Origin: Desulfosporosinus sp.
GTDB lineage: Bacteria > Bacillota > Desulfitobacteriia > Desulfitobacteriales > Desulfitobacteriaceae
Length of the DNA stretch: 64,000 nt
Direction: 5' to 3'
Assembly: GCA_020692355.1 (NCBI GenBank)
Contig: JAIMKP010000004.1
Coordinates: forward strand, 1 to 64,000
A program made the translations under genes and the position numbers. Below, one piece after another: positions 44,419 to 53,164 of the stretch. The stretch's first letter is position 1, and the number at the start of each line of letters is the position of its first letter. The notes beneath the pieces are model-generated. The model worked only from the letters and a program-made list of their open reading frames with translations, searched no databases and was not told where the DNA came from.

Positions 44419-45291
44419 GTGAGTGATTCATGTAACAGTTGTTCGGCATCCGGAACCTGTTCTGGAGAGAGCTGTTCGACGACACCAGAGCTGACCGAAG
44501 CTCAAAAAGTAAGCCATATTGCCAAAGTCATCGCAGTGATGAGTGGCAAGGGCGGGGTTGGCAAATCCTCAGTCACCGGCATGTTGGCGGTTTCTTTAAA
44601 ACGATTGGGATATAAAGTTGGAATTCTGGACGCGGATATTACCGGGCCGAGCATTCCCAAGATTTTTGGCGTGACAGAAAAGGCCACCGTCAATCCGACG
44701 GGCGTGATGCCGCCGCTGAGTTCGGGTGGCATCAAGATCATGTCCTTGAACCTCATGCTGGAGAACGAAGATGACCCGGTTATCTGGCGCGGTTCAATCA
44801 TTACCCAGCTTATCAACCAATTCTGGACGGATGTCGTGTGGGGCGAACTGGATTATCTTCTTATTGATATGCCTCCAGGTACCGGGGACGTGCCGATTAC
44901 GGTTTTTCAGTCCCTGCCGGTGGATGGGATTGTGGTCGTGAGCAGCCCGCAGCAGTTGGCAAATATGGTGGTGCGCAAGGCGATTAAAATGGCCAAGAAA
45001 TATGATTTGAGTTTCTACGGTCTGATCGAAAATATGACGTATGTTGAATGCCCAGACTGCCGTCACCGAATCCAGATCTTTGGTAAGCCGCAGGGGCGCG
45101 CGGAAGCACAGCGCAGCGAGATTCCTTACCTCGGGGAGCTTCCGATTGATCCGGATCTGGCTTCCCTGTCTGATGCAGGTAAGATTGAAGATTATCAGTC
45201 TGTCGCTTTTACCGAGATCGGGGAACAGTTGACGGAAGAGATGAAGAAAAGTTCGGCATTGAACCCGTCTAAACTGAATCTCAAACTCTAA
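44419..45291 (+). CDS. mrp: Mrp/NBP35-family Fe-S carrier ATPase
   Basis: This 290-residue P-loop protein has the deviant Walker A GKGGVGKS (43-50), ILDADITGPSIPK, and LLIDMPPGTGD. A CxxC pair follows in VECPDCRHRI. A Cys-rich N-terminus (C5, C8, C14, C19) resembles the Nbp35 cluster site. Mrp/ApbC proteins carry Fe-S clusters to target enzymes. The GTG start follows GGGAGGGG. The HesB-like selenoprotein 4.4 kb downstream belongs to the same kind of process. Confidence 0.95.
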   Translation: MSDSCNSCSASGTCSGESCSTTPELTEAQKVSHIAKVIAVMSGKGGVGKSSVTGMLAVSLKRLGYKVGILDADITGPSIPKIFGVTEKATVNPTGVMPPLSSGGIKIMSLNLMLENEDDPVIWRGSIITQLINQFWTDVVWGELDYLLIDMPPGTGDVPITVFQSLPVDGIVVVSSPQQLANMVVRKAIKMAKKYDLSFYGLIENMTYVECPDCRHRIQIFGKPQGRAEAQRSEIPYLGELPIDPDLASLSDAGKIEDYQSVAFTEIGEQLTEEMKKSSALNPSKLNLKL

Positions 45292-45399
45292 ACTTACCCC
45301 AACATCAGGAGGAATTCTCGGACGAAGGGCGAATCATTTACTGAGATTATCGATGAGACGCTATAGTTCCAAGGAAAACATGAAGGAGGTGGTCGGTTT

Positions 45400-46662
45400 A
45401 TGCCGGGTTCACAAGAGAGAGCGACTATTCGGGATATTACCTTGGCACCCCAGGGGCAAAAGAAGATCGATTGGGTTGCCCATCATATGCCGGTATTGAA
45501 CCAACTGCGCCGTGAGTTTGAGGAGAAATTGCCGTTTGTCGGGAAGAAAGTAACAATTTGCCTGCACTTGGAAGCCAAGACGGCATATCTCGCAAAAACC
45601 ATCCAGGCCGGAGGCGCGGAAGTGACCGTAGTGGCCAGCAATCCGCTCTCGACCCAGGATGATGTGGTCGCAGCCTTGGTTCAAGGGGGAATCCGGGCTC
45701 ATGCCTGGCATGGGGCGACCGCTGAGGAATACCATAAACATCTACAGTTAGCCCTTGATTTTGAACCGGATTATCTGATTGATGATGGTGGGGATCTCGT
45801 TTCCACGATCCATCGTGAGCGCCGGGAATTGCTCGCCAAAGTAAAAGGAGGGGCCGAAGAGACCACAACCGGAATTTTAAGGCTGCGGGCGATGGATCGG
45901 GATGATGAGTTGGGTTTTCCCATGATCGCTGTTAATGATGCGGATTGCAAGTATCTCTTCGACAATCGTTATGGGACAGGGCAGTCCGTTTGGGACGGAA
46001 TTATGCGGACGACGAACCTAGTTGTGGCTGGTAAAACGGTGGTCGTGGCCGGGTACGGTTGGTGCGGCAAAGGGGTGGCGATGCGGGCCAAAGGGTTGGG
46101 GGCACGGGTTATCGTGACCGAGATCAATCCGATTAAGGCTAATGAAGCTTGGATGGACGGCTTCGAAGTCAGCCCAATGCTCGATGCAGCCCGAAAAGGG
46201 GATGTCTTTGTCACGGTTACCGGAAATAAAGATGTTATTACAGCAGAGCACTTTCCGGTCATGAAACCAGGAGCGATTCTCTGCAATGCCGGGCATTTCG
46301 ATGTTGAAGTCAATGGGGTTGAACTAGCACGGCTAGCTGTAACCCGGCGTGAGGTCAGGCCCAATATAGAAGAATTCGTACTCGCAGATGGACGACAAAT
46401 TTACCTTTTAGCGGAAGGACGATTAGTAAATCTGGCTGCAGGAGACGGCCATCCGGCTGAAGTGATGGACATGACGTTTGCTCTGCAGGCGCTTTCTCTG
46501 CGCTATCTCGTAGAACACACCGGTGATCTGGGAAACCATGTTTACAGTGTTCCCACTGAAATTGACCGGCGGGTAGCTAAATTGCGCTTAGCCTCCCTGG
46601 GGTTGAGCATCGATAGCTTGAGTGAAGATCAAGAGAAATACCTTGCAGCTTGGCACGCGTAA
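45400..46662 (+). CDS. ahcY: Adenosylhomocysteinase
   Basis: This 420-residue NAD-dependent enzyme splits S-adenosylhomocysteine into adenosine and homocysteine. It has the NAD-binding GYGWCGKG near 218-225, DDGGDL, and the conserved NAGHFDVEV and GDGHPAEVMDMTFALQ. The length fits short bacterial forms. AAGGAGG precedes the ATG. The 108-nt leader does not look like a SAH or SAM riboswitch. A terminator follows. Confidence 0.97.
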   Translation: MPGSQERATIRDITLAPQGQKKIDWVAHHMPVLNQLRREFEEKLPFVGKKVTICLHLEAKTAYLAKTIQAGGAEVTVVASNPLSTQDDVVAALVQGGIRAHAWHGATAEEYHKHLQLALDFEPDYLIDDGGDLVSTIHRERRELLAKVKGGAEETTTGILRLRAMDRDDELGFPMIAVNDADCKYLFDNRYGTGQSVWDGIMRTTNLVVAGKTVVVAGYGWCGKGVAMRAKGLGARVIVTEINPIKANEAWMDGFEVSPMLDAARKGDVFVTVTGNKDVITAEHFPVMKPGAILCNAGHFDVEVNGVELARLAVTRREVRPNIEEFVLADGRQIYLLAEGRLVNLAAGDGHPAEVMDMTFALQALSLRYLVEHTGDLGNHVYSVPTEIDRRVAKLRLASLGLSIDSLSEDQEKYLAAWHA

Positions 46663-46676
46663 CCGATAAACCGCTT

Positions 46677-46702
46677 GGCACTTTGACATAAGTGCCTTTT
46701 TT
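46677..46702 (+). terminator. Terminator of ahcY
   Basis: GGCACTT pairs with AAGTGCC, followed by TTTTTT. Confidence 0.88.
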
Positions 46703-46794
46703 GTATAAATTTTTCTTTATGTTTTGACTGTTATAGTATACAATTAAATTAGTTATAGGTATTAGAAGCAGTTTGAGCATGGGAGGACGGAGAG

Positions 46795-47697
46795 ATGGAA
46801 GCGTTTGTTGTGACACCATTGACCAAACCAGCTATTGTAGGAGGAAGCAAGGATACCCGCTTAGCCGTTGAAGCGTGCCGGAAGGCCGCTCGGGAGACCA
46901 GCCCAATTCTATTTCAAGGTGAGGTTGGTTCCGGGAAGTACCTGATGGCGACCTATCTCCATCGTGAGAGCCCACGCTCTGGTAAATCCTTCTTGTTGGT
47001 CGACTGCAGTCAGCCGGAGGAAATCAAATCATTTCTCAATCCTCGTAAACTGGAAGACAAATTTCAGCTGTTTCGGGGCGGTGCGGTCTATTTCCGCGAA
47101 GTAGCCTCTTTGGGGCTCGAAGACCAATCTCGATTACACCAAGCCTGCCTTACGGCTGAAGCATTGGATATGCGCGTTTGCTTAAGCTCATCCCAAAATG
47201 TACATGTTTTAATGTATGAAAAGGCTTTTAATAGTGAACTTTATCGTTATGCCTCCCAATGCGAGATATATATTTCAGCCTTGAGGCAGCGGCGTGAGGA
47301 TATCATGGAACTGACGCGCTATTATATCCAAAAACTGAATCTAAGGTTGCGGAAATCCATTCAAGGGATTACGCCTCAGGCTGAAGAAGTCTTCATGACC
47401 TATCGCTGGCCTGGTAATGTGGAAGAATTACAGAATGTCCTAACCCGGGCTATGGTTTTGGCGCATGAGCCGTTTATCGGACAACGCCATCTGGCAGAAT
47501 CAATTGGCCAGATGGGGGATAATTTGATGCAAACTCCGGATGTCATGCCTCTAGACCGGATGGAGGAAATCCTCTTGCGGACGGCATTGAATCGCTATGG
47601 CACTTCTCTAGAAGGTAAGAAGCGGGCAGCCCGAGCGCTGAATATCTCGTTGGCGACGTTGTATAATAAGGTTAAACGCTATAACTTAAATGAGTGA
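46795..47697 (+). CDS. Degenerate NtrC-type AAA+ regulator
   Basis: This 300-residue protein looks like the central AAA+ domain plus Fis-type helix-turn-helix of sigma-54 activators. It has FQGEVGSGKYLMATYLH in place of the usual Walker A, FRGGAVYFREV in place of the Walker B region, the YRWPGNVEELQNVL motif, and a C-terminal KKRAARALNISLATLYNKVKRYNL. The GAFTGA loop that contacts sigma-54 is missing, and the Walker B acidic pair is absent. It probably binds DNA without activating sigma-54. GGAGGACGGAGAG precedes the ATG. It lies just before acuA. Confidence 0.85.
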   Translation: MEAFVVTPLTKPAIVGGSKDTRLAVEACRKAARETSPILFQGEVGSGKYLMATYLHRESPRSGKSFLLVDCSQPEEIKSFLNPRKLEDKFQLFRGGAVYFREVASLGLEDQSRLHQACLTAEALDMRVCLSSSQNVHVLMYEKAFNSELYRYASQCEIYISALRQRREDIMELTRYYIQKLNLRLRKSIQGITPQAEEVFMTYRWPGNVEELQNVLTRAMVLAHEPFIGQRHLAESIGQMGDNLMQTPDVMPLDRMEEILLRTALNRYGTSLEGKKRAARALNISLATLYNKVKRYNLNE

Positions 47698-47800
47698 ATC
47701 GCCTGAATCGGTGGAAAATAGGTTCTCAAGCGCGTGCTGCAGGAATTAATGTCTGGATGTTGAATTAATTAAAGTGAGGTGTTTTAAAGGGGGAGCGCTT

Positions 47801-48436
47801 GTGCGGGAAGGTTATGAACGTTATTGCCAAACTGTACAGACTCCTGAAGGAGTGGTTCAGGTTAAAGGACCTGCTTCCCTGGAAACACTGAGCAATTTGA
47901 CCATGGATTCAGGTCTGAGGGCCTTTAGACCGCCTAATCGCCAAAAAGAAGCATTGATGGAAATTTGCCAGCTCGAGTTTGGCAGTGTGGTCATCGCCGT
48001 AAGAAATGGAGAACTTCTCGGATATGTTACCTTCCATCCGCCGGATAGTTTTGAACGCTGGTCCCAGGGGCCGAAGGAAGTTCTAGAATTAGGAGCCATT
48101 GAGGTGGCACCCACGGTTCGAGGGACGGGAATCGCCCGGCGCTTGCTGGAAGTGGCTTTCGCTAATCCGGAAATGGAGAACTTTTTGGTTTTGGCAACAG
48201 AGTATTATTGGCATTGGGATCTCGAAGGTAAAGGACTGCATATCTGGGAGTATCGGGAGTTGATGCGCCAGCTTATGGCGCATGTTGGTATGGTTGTCAA
48301 AGATACAGATGAAGAGGAGATCGCCTCTCACCCAGCCAACATGCTGACGGTTCGATATGGTAAACATGTCTCTCAGGAGGCTGTGCTAGCTTTTGAAGCT
48401 CTTCTATTCGAGCGACCGGATTCCTTTCGAGGATAG
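47801..48436 (+). CDS. acuA: Protein acetyltransferase AcuA
   Basis: This 211-residue GNAT protein matches AcuA in length and sequence style. It shows the acetyl-CoA loop VAPTVRGTGIARRLL, then EYYWHWDLEGKGLHIWEYR and SHPANMLTVRYG. In Bacillus, AcuA acetylates the catalytic lysine of acetyl-CoA synthetase and switches it off. Two candidate targets, both ending in SGKIMRR, are encoded at 29659 and 31681. The GTG at 47801 follows AAAGGGGGAG; the frame opens earlier, at 47774. It is preceded by the degenerate NtrC-like gene. Confidence 0.85.
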   Translation: MREGYERYCQTVQTPEGVVQVKGPASLETLSNLTMDSGLRAFRPPNRQKEALMEICQLEFGSVVIAVRNGELLGYVTFHPPDSFERWSQGPKEVLELGAIEVAPTVRGTGIARRLLEVAFANPEMENFLVLATEYYWHWDLEGKGLHIWEYRELMRQLMAHVGMVVKDTDEEEIASHPANMLTVRYGKHVSQEAVLAFEALLFERPDSFRG

Positions 48437-48507
48437 GGAGGAATGGCTGAATCCAGGGTTTTTTGGCAAGAATACTTTCTAGAACGACCTAGAGAGGATG
48501 AGCCGGA

Positions 48508-48747
48508 ATGCGTTGGCTATGGCGGATTGCTGTCTTATTGTTGCTCTTGACTTTGATCAGAGGGATTGTGGTTCCAAAGCCGCAGGCCTTTATTGCCTGG
48601 CCTGAGCAAAATGCCTGGGTACAGAAGTTGAAATGGGATGTTCGGCGTTGGCAGGAGGGACTCCAAGACTTGCCCGCCAGCATTGAAGTGGAAATACGCA
48701 GGCTTTGGCAGGACTACCAGCTTCGTGGAGATGGAAGGGAAGTCTAG
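48508..48747 (+). CDS. Small hypothetical membrane-anchored protein
   Basis: This 79-residue protein has an N-terminal hydrophobic helix (WRIAVLLLLLTLIRGIVV) and an amphipathic C-terminal region rich in Trp and charged residues. It could be membrane-anchored with the rest outside. AGAGG lies 11 nt before the ATG. It follows acuA by 71 nt. I do not recognise the family. Confidence 0.65.
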   Translation: MRWLWRIAVLLLLLTLIRGIVVPKPQAFIAWPEQNAWVQKLKWDVRRWQEGLQDLPASIEVEIRRLWQDYQLRGDGREV

Positions 48748-48850
48748 TTCCTCTGCGTGAATTGACAGGAACAGCCTGAACGAAGTATGATAAATATGGC
48801 CCCTCTGGGGGCGGCGCAAGAGTAGACGAAAAGGAGTGTTTGGAAAGAAC

Positions 48851-49156
48851 ATGGTGGGGATTACGGAAATCGCGGCCCAAAAGGTAAAGGAAGTTATCGC
48901 CAGCCAAAATAAAGGTGACCTTTACCTGCGCCTGTATGTGGCTGGATTTGGCTGAGGCGGGCCGAATTTCGGCATGACTCTGGATGAGTCAAAGACGGAG
49001 AATGATGTGTTGGACGAATACTATGGCGTTTCCATCATTACGGATAGCAAGCTTTCCTCTTATCTCGAGGGGGTAATGGTGGATTATGTTGAGTCCCGTT
49101 ATGGTGGTGGGTTTGAAATTCGTAACCCGAATGCCGGGGACGGATGCAGCTGCTAA
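48851..49156 (+). CDS. HesB/IscA-like selenoprotein (UGA 48953-48955)
   Basis: This gene encodes a 101-residue IscA/HesB-fold protein if the in-frame TGA at codon 35 is read as selenocysteine: YVAGFG-Sec-GGPNFGMTLDE. The frame then continues without a break to GDGCSC (C99, C101) and TAA. E. coli IscA uses Cys35, Cys99 and Cys101, so the Sec falls exactly on a cluster ligand. HesB-like selenoproteins are a known group. A hairpin GCCGA / TCGGC (48961-48973) follows the TGA. Its role is probably Fe-S assembly or a related redox job. Without recoding only 34 residues would be made. Confidence 0.88.
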
Positions 49157-49174
49157 CACGAACTGTGTACAACA

Positions 49175-49200
49175 AAAAGGAGCCCAAATAGGCTCCTTTT
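49175..49200. terminator. Bidirectional terminator
   Basis: AAAAGGAGCC pairs with GGCTCCTTTT around six bases. It lies between the HesB-like and asparaginase genes, which are convergent. Confidence 0.9.
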
Positions 49201-49218
49201 AGTGTACTTTCATATTTT

Positions 49219-50205
49219 CTATGCTTCGAGGCCGCCATGCTCCAACCAGGCTTTAAGGGTGGGCTTGGGAGTGTCCAGACCCAGGGTTAAAGCCAGGAAA
49301 AGACGGGTCTTCTCTGATGATAAATCCCCACTGAACCAAGCTCCGGCTCTTTCTAAGTCTGCGCCGCCTCCGGGATAGCCATAGAGGGGAGCAGTACGTC
49401 CAAAAGGGCAGCGTGAGGTGATGACAATAGGAATTCCCTGAACTGACACGGCTTTTGCAATGGTAGATACCAGATCAGGGGGGAGATTGCCGCGCCCAAA
49501 CGCCTCGATCACCAGGGCTTCTGCCCCCTGGCCCAGGAGATACTCCACAAAGGCGGGATTCATGCCTGTGTAGGCTTTGACGATTGGAACATTGGCGAGC
49601 CGTTCCGGCAAGGGGATGCGGATGGCGGGCAAACTTCTGCGCAACCAGAATACCTCATCCCCGTCGACATAACCTACTATTCCTGCGGCACCGGAAGAAA
49701 AGGCATCTGGCTGGCTGGTATGCAGTTTTCGCACTTCGCGTGCGGCATGGATTTGGGAATGCAGGCTCACGAGGACACCTCTTCCCCTTACTCCTGGCGA
49801 TTTCACGATACGCATGGCATTGTGCAGATTGCGAGGGCCGTCTGAATCTGTTTCAGAGGCATCCCTTTGAGCAGCCGTAAGAACGACAGGGATGGCAGTT
49901 GGTACGGTTAGGCTGAGAAAAAAGGCGGTCTCTTCAAGGGTATCGGTTCCATGGGTAACAACCACCCCTTCAAACTGGCCTTGTCCAAGGACTTCTTTGA
50001 GGATCTGGCTTAATTGGAGCATGCGGTCGGGTGTCATGTTTGAGCTGGCCTGATTGGAGAAATGGATGACTTCCCATTCTCCTTGGTGGGAAGGAGGCAG
50101 GACTCCGAGCAGCTCTGTACCCTCAAGCGCAGGTACAGCCTTCCCTGCAGCATTCTTTTTCATGGCAATGGTTCCGCCAGTGGTGATCAGGGCATATTTA
50201 ACCAT
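49219..50205 (-). CDS. L-asparaginase (type I-like)
   Basis: This 328-residue enzyme has the first catalytic threonine in LITTGGTIAM and the second in VVVTHGTDTLEETAFFL, plus the Ser/Gln-type binding loop and the C-terminal domain typical of the AnsA/AnsB family. It has no signal peptide, so it is cytoplasmic. It hydrolyses asparagine to aspartate and ammonia. GGGAAGTG precedes the ATG. It is a single gene. Confidence 0.93.
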   Translation of the reverse strand: MVKYALITTGGTIAMKKNAAGKAVPALEGTELLGVLPPSHQGEWEVIHFSNQASSNMTPDRMLQLSQILKEVLGQGQFEGVVVTHGTDTLEETAFFLSLTVPTAIPVVLTAAQRDASETDSDGPRNLHNAMRIVKSPGVRGRGVLVSLHSQIHAAREVRKLHTSQPDAFSSGAAGIVGYVDGDEVFWLRRSLPAIRIPLPERLANVPIVKAYTGMNPAFVEYLLGQGAEALVIEAFGRGNLPPDLVSTIAKAVSVQGIPIVITSRCPFGRTAPLYGYPGGGADLERAGAWFSGDLSSEKTRLFLALTLGLDTPKPTLKAWLEHGGLEA

Positions 50206-50393
50206 CTATTTCACTTCCCTAAAAAAGATTTGCCGTATCCGTAAAACGCTCCGTTTGGTATAAATTATACATCTTTTTGCGAACGTTGTCTTGGCAGTTA
50301 GTTGTACACTTGGTGCAGTGGAAACGGTTGCCTTAAAAGCCAAGCTGTGCTAGGCTATAACTATTGTTTGACAAAGGGTAGGGAGGATTACGT

Positions 50394-50693
50394 ATGGACA
50401 ACAACAAGTATGAAGAACAGGGCCATAGAGGAATTGTCACGGTGTTAGGCCGCGATCAAATCGGAATTATTTCCTGGGTCAGCACACGGCTTGCAGAGTA
50501 TTCCATCAATATTTTGGATATCAGCCAGACTATTGTTCAGGGTTTTTTTACCATGATGATGGTTATTGACCTGACCAAGTCGACTGTGGGTGTGTCCGAG
50601 TTGGCGAAGATCCTGGGGGAAGAGGGAAAAGCACGCGGACTTCAAGTGAATGTCCAACATGAAGATGTCTTTACATTTATGCATCGGATTTAG
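50394..50693 (+). CDS. ACT-domain protein (UPF0237)
   Basis: This 99-residue protein is a stand-alone ACT domain of the UPF0237 type (RGIVTVLGRDQIGIISWVSTRLAEYSINILDISQTI region, with EDVFTFMHRI at the end). ACT domains bind small ligands, often amino acids. GGGAGG precedes the ATG. The gene lies 12 nt before the DUF711 gene, and this pairing is common in Bacillota. Confidence 0.92.
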   Translation: MDNNKYEEQGHRGIVTVLGRDQIGIISWVSTRLAEYSINILDISQTIVQGFFTMMMVIDLTKSTVGVSELAKILGEEGKARGLQVNVQHEDVFTFMHRI

Positions 50694-50705
50694 GAGGTTA
50701 AAACG

Positions 50706-52073
50706 ATGACCATCGCTTTTGCACCCAAGGAAATCTTGCAGACCATTGAAATGATTCGCAATGAAAATTTGGATATTCGCACGATTACCATGGGGATTAG
50801 TTTGCTTGATTGTGCCGGGGATGACATTAAGGTCGTAGAACAGAAGGTCTATGACAAGGTCGCCCGTAAAGCCGGACACTTGGTTGAAGTCGGGGAACAA
50901 CTCGCAACTCGTTACGGAATCCCGATCGTGAATAAGCGGGTTTCGGTGACCCCAGTAGCACTAATCGGCTCTGGGTTTAATCCCGAAGAAATGGTTCGGG
51001 TCGCTAAAGCGTTGGATCGGGCCGCAGATACCGTTGGGGTCAACTTCTTAGGCGGGTTTTCGGCACTGGTGCAAAAGGGCTTTACCCAAGGGGATGAGGC
51101 CCTGATCGAAGCGATTCCGCAAGCCTTGGCAGAAACTAAGTACGTTTGTTCATCGGTAAATATCGGTTCGACCAAAGCCGGCATCAACATGGATGCGGTG
51201 TTGAAGATGGGGCATGTTATTCTGGATAGTGCCCGCCGCACCGCCGATCGCGATGGGCTGGCAGCCGCAAAACTGGTGGTTTTCTGTAACGCGCCAGAGG
51301 ACAACCCCTTCATGGCCGGGGCCTTTCATGGCCCCGGGGAACCCGAATGCGTAATCAATGTGGGGGTTAGCGGTCCTGGAGTCGTGGCTTATGTGGTTAA
51401 AGAGAGTCCTGAGGTAGATTTGGGAGAATTGGCCAATCTGATCAAACGGACAGCATTCAAGATCACGCGCATGGGAGAACTAATCGGTCGGGCTGCGTCC
51501 AAGGAACTGAATGTTCCGTTTGGAATTGTAGATTTATCCTTGGCACCGACGCCTGCGATCGGAGACAGCGTGGCGGAGATCTTGGAGAACATGGGATTGG
51601 AACGCTGTGGTGCCCATGGAACGACGGCAGCCCTAGCGTTACTAAACGATGCGGTGAAAAAGGGGGGTGCCATGGCTTCCTCACATGTCGGGGGGCTAAG
51701 CGGGGCATTTATCCCAGTTTCCGAAGATTCAGGGATGGTTCGGGCGGTAGAGGATGGAGCGTTGACGTTAGATAAGTTGGAAGCGATGACCTGTGTGTGT
51801 TCAGTGGGCTTGGATATGATTGCCATTCCAGGAGATGTCACGCCTGAAACCATCGCGGCGATCATTGCTGATGAAGCAGCGATCGGTATGATCAACAAAA
51901 AAACAACGGCGGTGCGCCTAATTCCGGCCATCGGGAAAAAAGCAGGTGAACGGGTGGAATTTGGCGGCCTTCTGGGAGGCGCGCCGGTAATGTCCATCAA
52001 TCCATTTTCGGCCAAGCAGTTTGTCCATCGAGGGGGTCGGATTCCTGCGCCGATCACAAGTCTGTCAAATTAG
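50706..52073 (+). CDS. PFL-family protein (DUF711/UPF0210)
   Basis: This 455-residue protein belongs to UPF0210, with the fold of glycyl-radical enzymes but no glycyl-radical motif. Conserved stretches include [43 protein letters not shown] and [17 protein letters not shown] [22 protein letters not shown]. Its reaction is unknown. TAGGAGG precedes the ATG. It is cotranscribed with the ACT gene, which may sense its ligand. Confidence 0.92.
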   Translation: MTIAFAPKEILQTIEMIRNENLDIRTITMGISLLDCAGDDIKVVEQKVYDKVARKAGHLVEVGEQLATRYGIPIVNKRVSVTPVALIGSGFNPEEMVRVAKALDRAADTVGVNFLGGFSALVQKGFTQGDEALIEAIPQALAETKYVCSSVNIGSTKAGINMDAVLKMGHVILDSARRTADRDGLAAAKLVVFCNAPEDNPFMAGAFHGPGEPECVINVGVSGPGVVAYVVKESPEVDLGELANLIKRTAFKITRMGELIGRAASKELNVPFGIVDLSLAPTPAIGDSVAEILENMGLERCGAHGTTAALALLNDAVKKGGAMASSHVGGLSGAFIPVSEDSGMVRAVEDGALTLDKLEAMTCVCSVGLDMIAIPGDVTPETIAAIIADEAAIGMINKKTTAVRLIPAIGKKAGERVEFGGLLGGAPVMSINPFSAKQFVHRGGRIPAPITSLSN

Positions 52074-52167
52074 ATTTTATCTTTGACTGTATAGGTGTTA
52101 ATTGATTTTGTTGTGATGGATATTCTGTTTTTGATACGATGCTCATCAAGAGACGGTCTTTGAACTT

Positions 52168-52196
52168 TTGCCAAAGACAATGAATTAAGGTAAAAT
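52168..52196 (+). promoter_or_regulatory. Sigma-A-type promoter of the large RNA
   Basis: TTGCCA (52168-52173) and TAAAAT (52191-52196) have a 17-bp spacer. The start should be near 52203. Confidence 0.75.
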
Positions 52197-52202
52197 ACAA
52201 AC

Positions 52203-52830
52203 ATAAGATATTAACAAAGCTTATTTAACGAAGCTTGGGTTATGGAGCGTTATTCTAGTGCACCAATTGATATTCGAAGGCGGGCCTAATAATCCGCCGA
52301 GGGCATACCGATGAAGTTCCTGGTGGTGGCTTTCGACGCCCAGTCGAGGGTTGCTGCTGGGAGTTAAGGATGAGGGGGATCCGCAATGGCATGCGGGCGA
52401 TACCCTTATCCGTGGAGGCCTAAGTGCGTGGCCTGATAAGGTTACGGCTTAGGGCATGAACCTGCATTAGGAAGGAACTTAGTGCAGTGTAGCCTGCCTT
52501 GAGGTGGAAAAGTTGGGAAGGCGAAAGGGGTCTGAGCGGTGTTGGCCGATACAGTTCAGCCTGCCGGAAATTCTTTTCTGCAAAAGAGGCTAGAATGTCA
52601 AGATGTGTGAAGGAAACTTCTAGAGCGTCAAGCATCGGGGATTGAAGTGCGGACTAAGTGGCGATCAAGTTCTGAGATGTGGCGACACCTCAGGCTGGGG
52701 GAAAGGGGAAACCGCCTGGCAGGAAACTGTCGGAGCCCAGTGGGAAAACCTACTTGACCTATGCCGCAATATTGACTTGGTGCATCCTAAGACCCAAAAA
52801 AACACCTCTTTATTAAAGAGGTGTTTTTTT
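52203..52830 (+). ncRNA. ole: Large structured RNA, probable OLE RNA
   Basis: This stretch of about 628 nt has no convincing open frame, its own promoter and a strong terminator. Many local helices are visible: GGCGG / CCGCC, CCCAG / CTGGG, a 9-bp GGATGAGGG / CCCTTATCC stem enclosing CCGCA / TGCGG, CTGCATTA / TAGTGCAG, and GGCAG-GAAA-CTGTC. Length, helix density and host type fit OLE RNA (about 600 nt, anaerobic and extremophilic Bacillota). I assign it from memory of the family and not from an alignment. OLE works at the membrane with OapA, but no oapA gene lies in this window. Confidence 0.72.
52796..52830 (+). terminator. Terminator of the large RNA
   Basis: AAAAACACCTCTTT pairs with AAAGAGGTGTTTTT around ATT, with a run of seven T. 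Confidence 0.95.
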
Positions 52831-52989
52831 AACTCAGGGGTTTACGAGCATAGTTCTCGCAGGCAAACCCTCCAATCCCTGCCAACGATTATTAGCATCT
52901 TGAAGAAAAAGGGTTACCATTTTGTGATGATCAGTGAGCTGCTTCAAAAAGAAGTCAAAGTTTTGCGCCCTGAAGAGCCCCTGAAGTAG
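52831..52989 (+). pseudogene. Remnant of a polysaccharide deacetylase gene (3' end)
   Basis: The last 40 or so codons read SRRQTLQSLPTIISILKKKGYHFVMISELLQ, which is the C-terminal end of a NodB-fold deacetylase (the helix and strand after the final His motif). The NodB core is absent; its place is taken by the RNA gene and terminator. No start with a ribosome site is present, so it looks like a dead fragment. An intact NodB gene lies 170 nt away on the other strand. Confidence 0.65.
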
Positions 52990-53056
52990 CCTAGCATGAA
53001 GGAAGGAAAAGGAAAAAAAGTGTCAGCCACAAAGGCTGACAAATAAAGAAGAGTGA

Positions 53057-53164
53057 GAGAAACAAGTCGGGTTTAAAGACATTCTAACACCTCTTACCTC
53101 AATTGTCGAGAAAGAAGCGAAACTGTCGAAGGATACTTTTGAGGAAATCAAAGCTGCGCCTTAA
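53057..53164 (+). pseudogene. Possible gene fragment without start
   Basis: A frame ending VGFKDILTPLTSIVEKEAK and LSKDTFEEIKAAP runs to TAA but opens right after a stop codon and has no start codon. Its composition looks coding-like. It may be another remnant or chance. I do not recognise it. Confidence 0.25.

Noticed and set aside
45292-45399. SAH or SAM riboswitch upstream of ahcY
   Set aside because: The 108-nt leader lacks the conserved core segments of either class.
48974-49156. Separate small gene starting at ATG 48974 after the TGA
   Set aside because: It is the C-terminal part of the IscA fold and has no ribosome site; the upstream 34 codons supply the missing N-terminal part in the same frame.
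49038-49238. Minus-strand small gene between the HesB-like and asparaginase genes
   Set aside because: It crosses the bidirectional terminator and is antisense to the selenoprotein gene.
52420-52635. Minus-strand frame inside the large RNA
   Set aside because: It is antisense to conserved-looking helices, has no family match, and no good ribosome site.
52642-52989. Protein of 115 residues overlapping the large RNA
   Set aside because: Its first half lies inside the RNA helices and crosses the terminator; only the last 40 codons look protein-like, and those are a deacetylase remnant.
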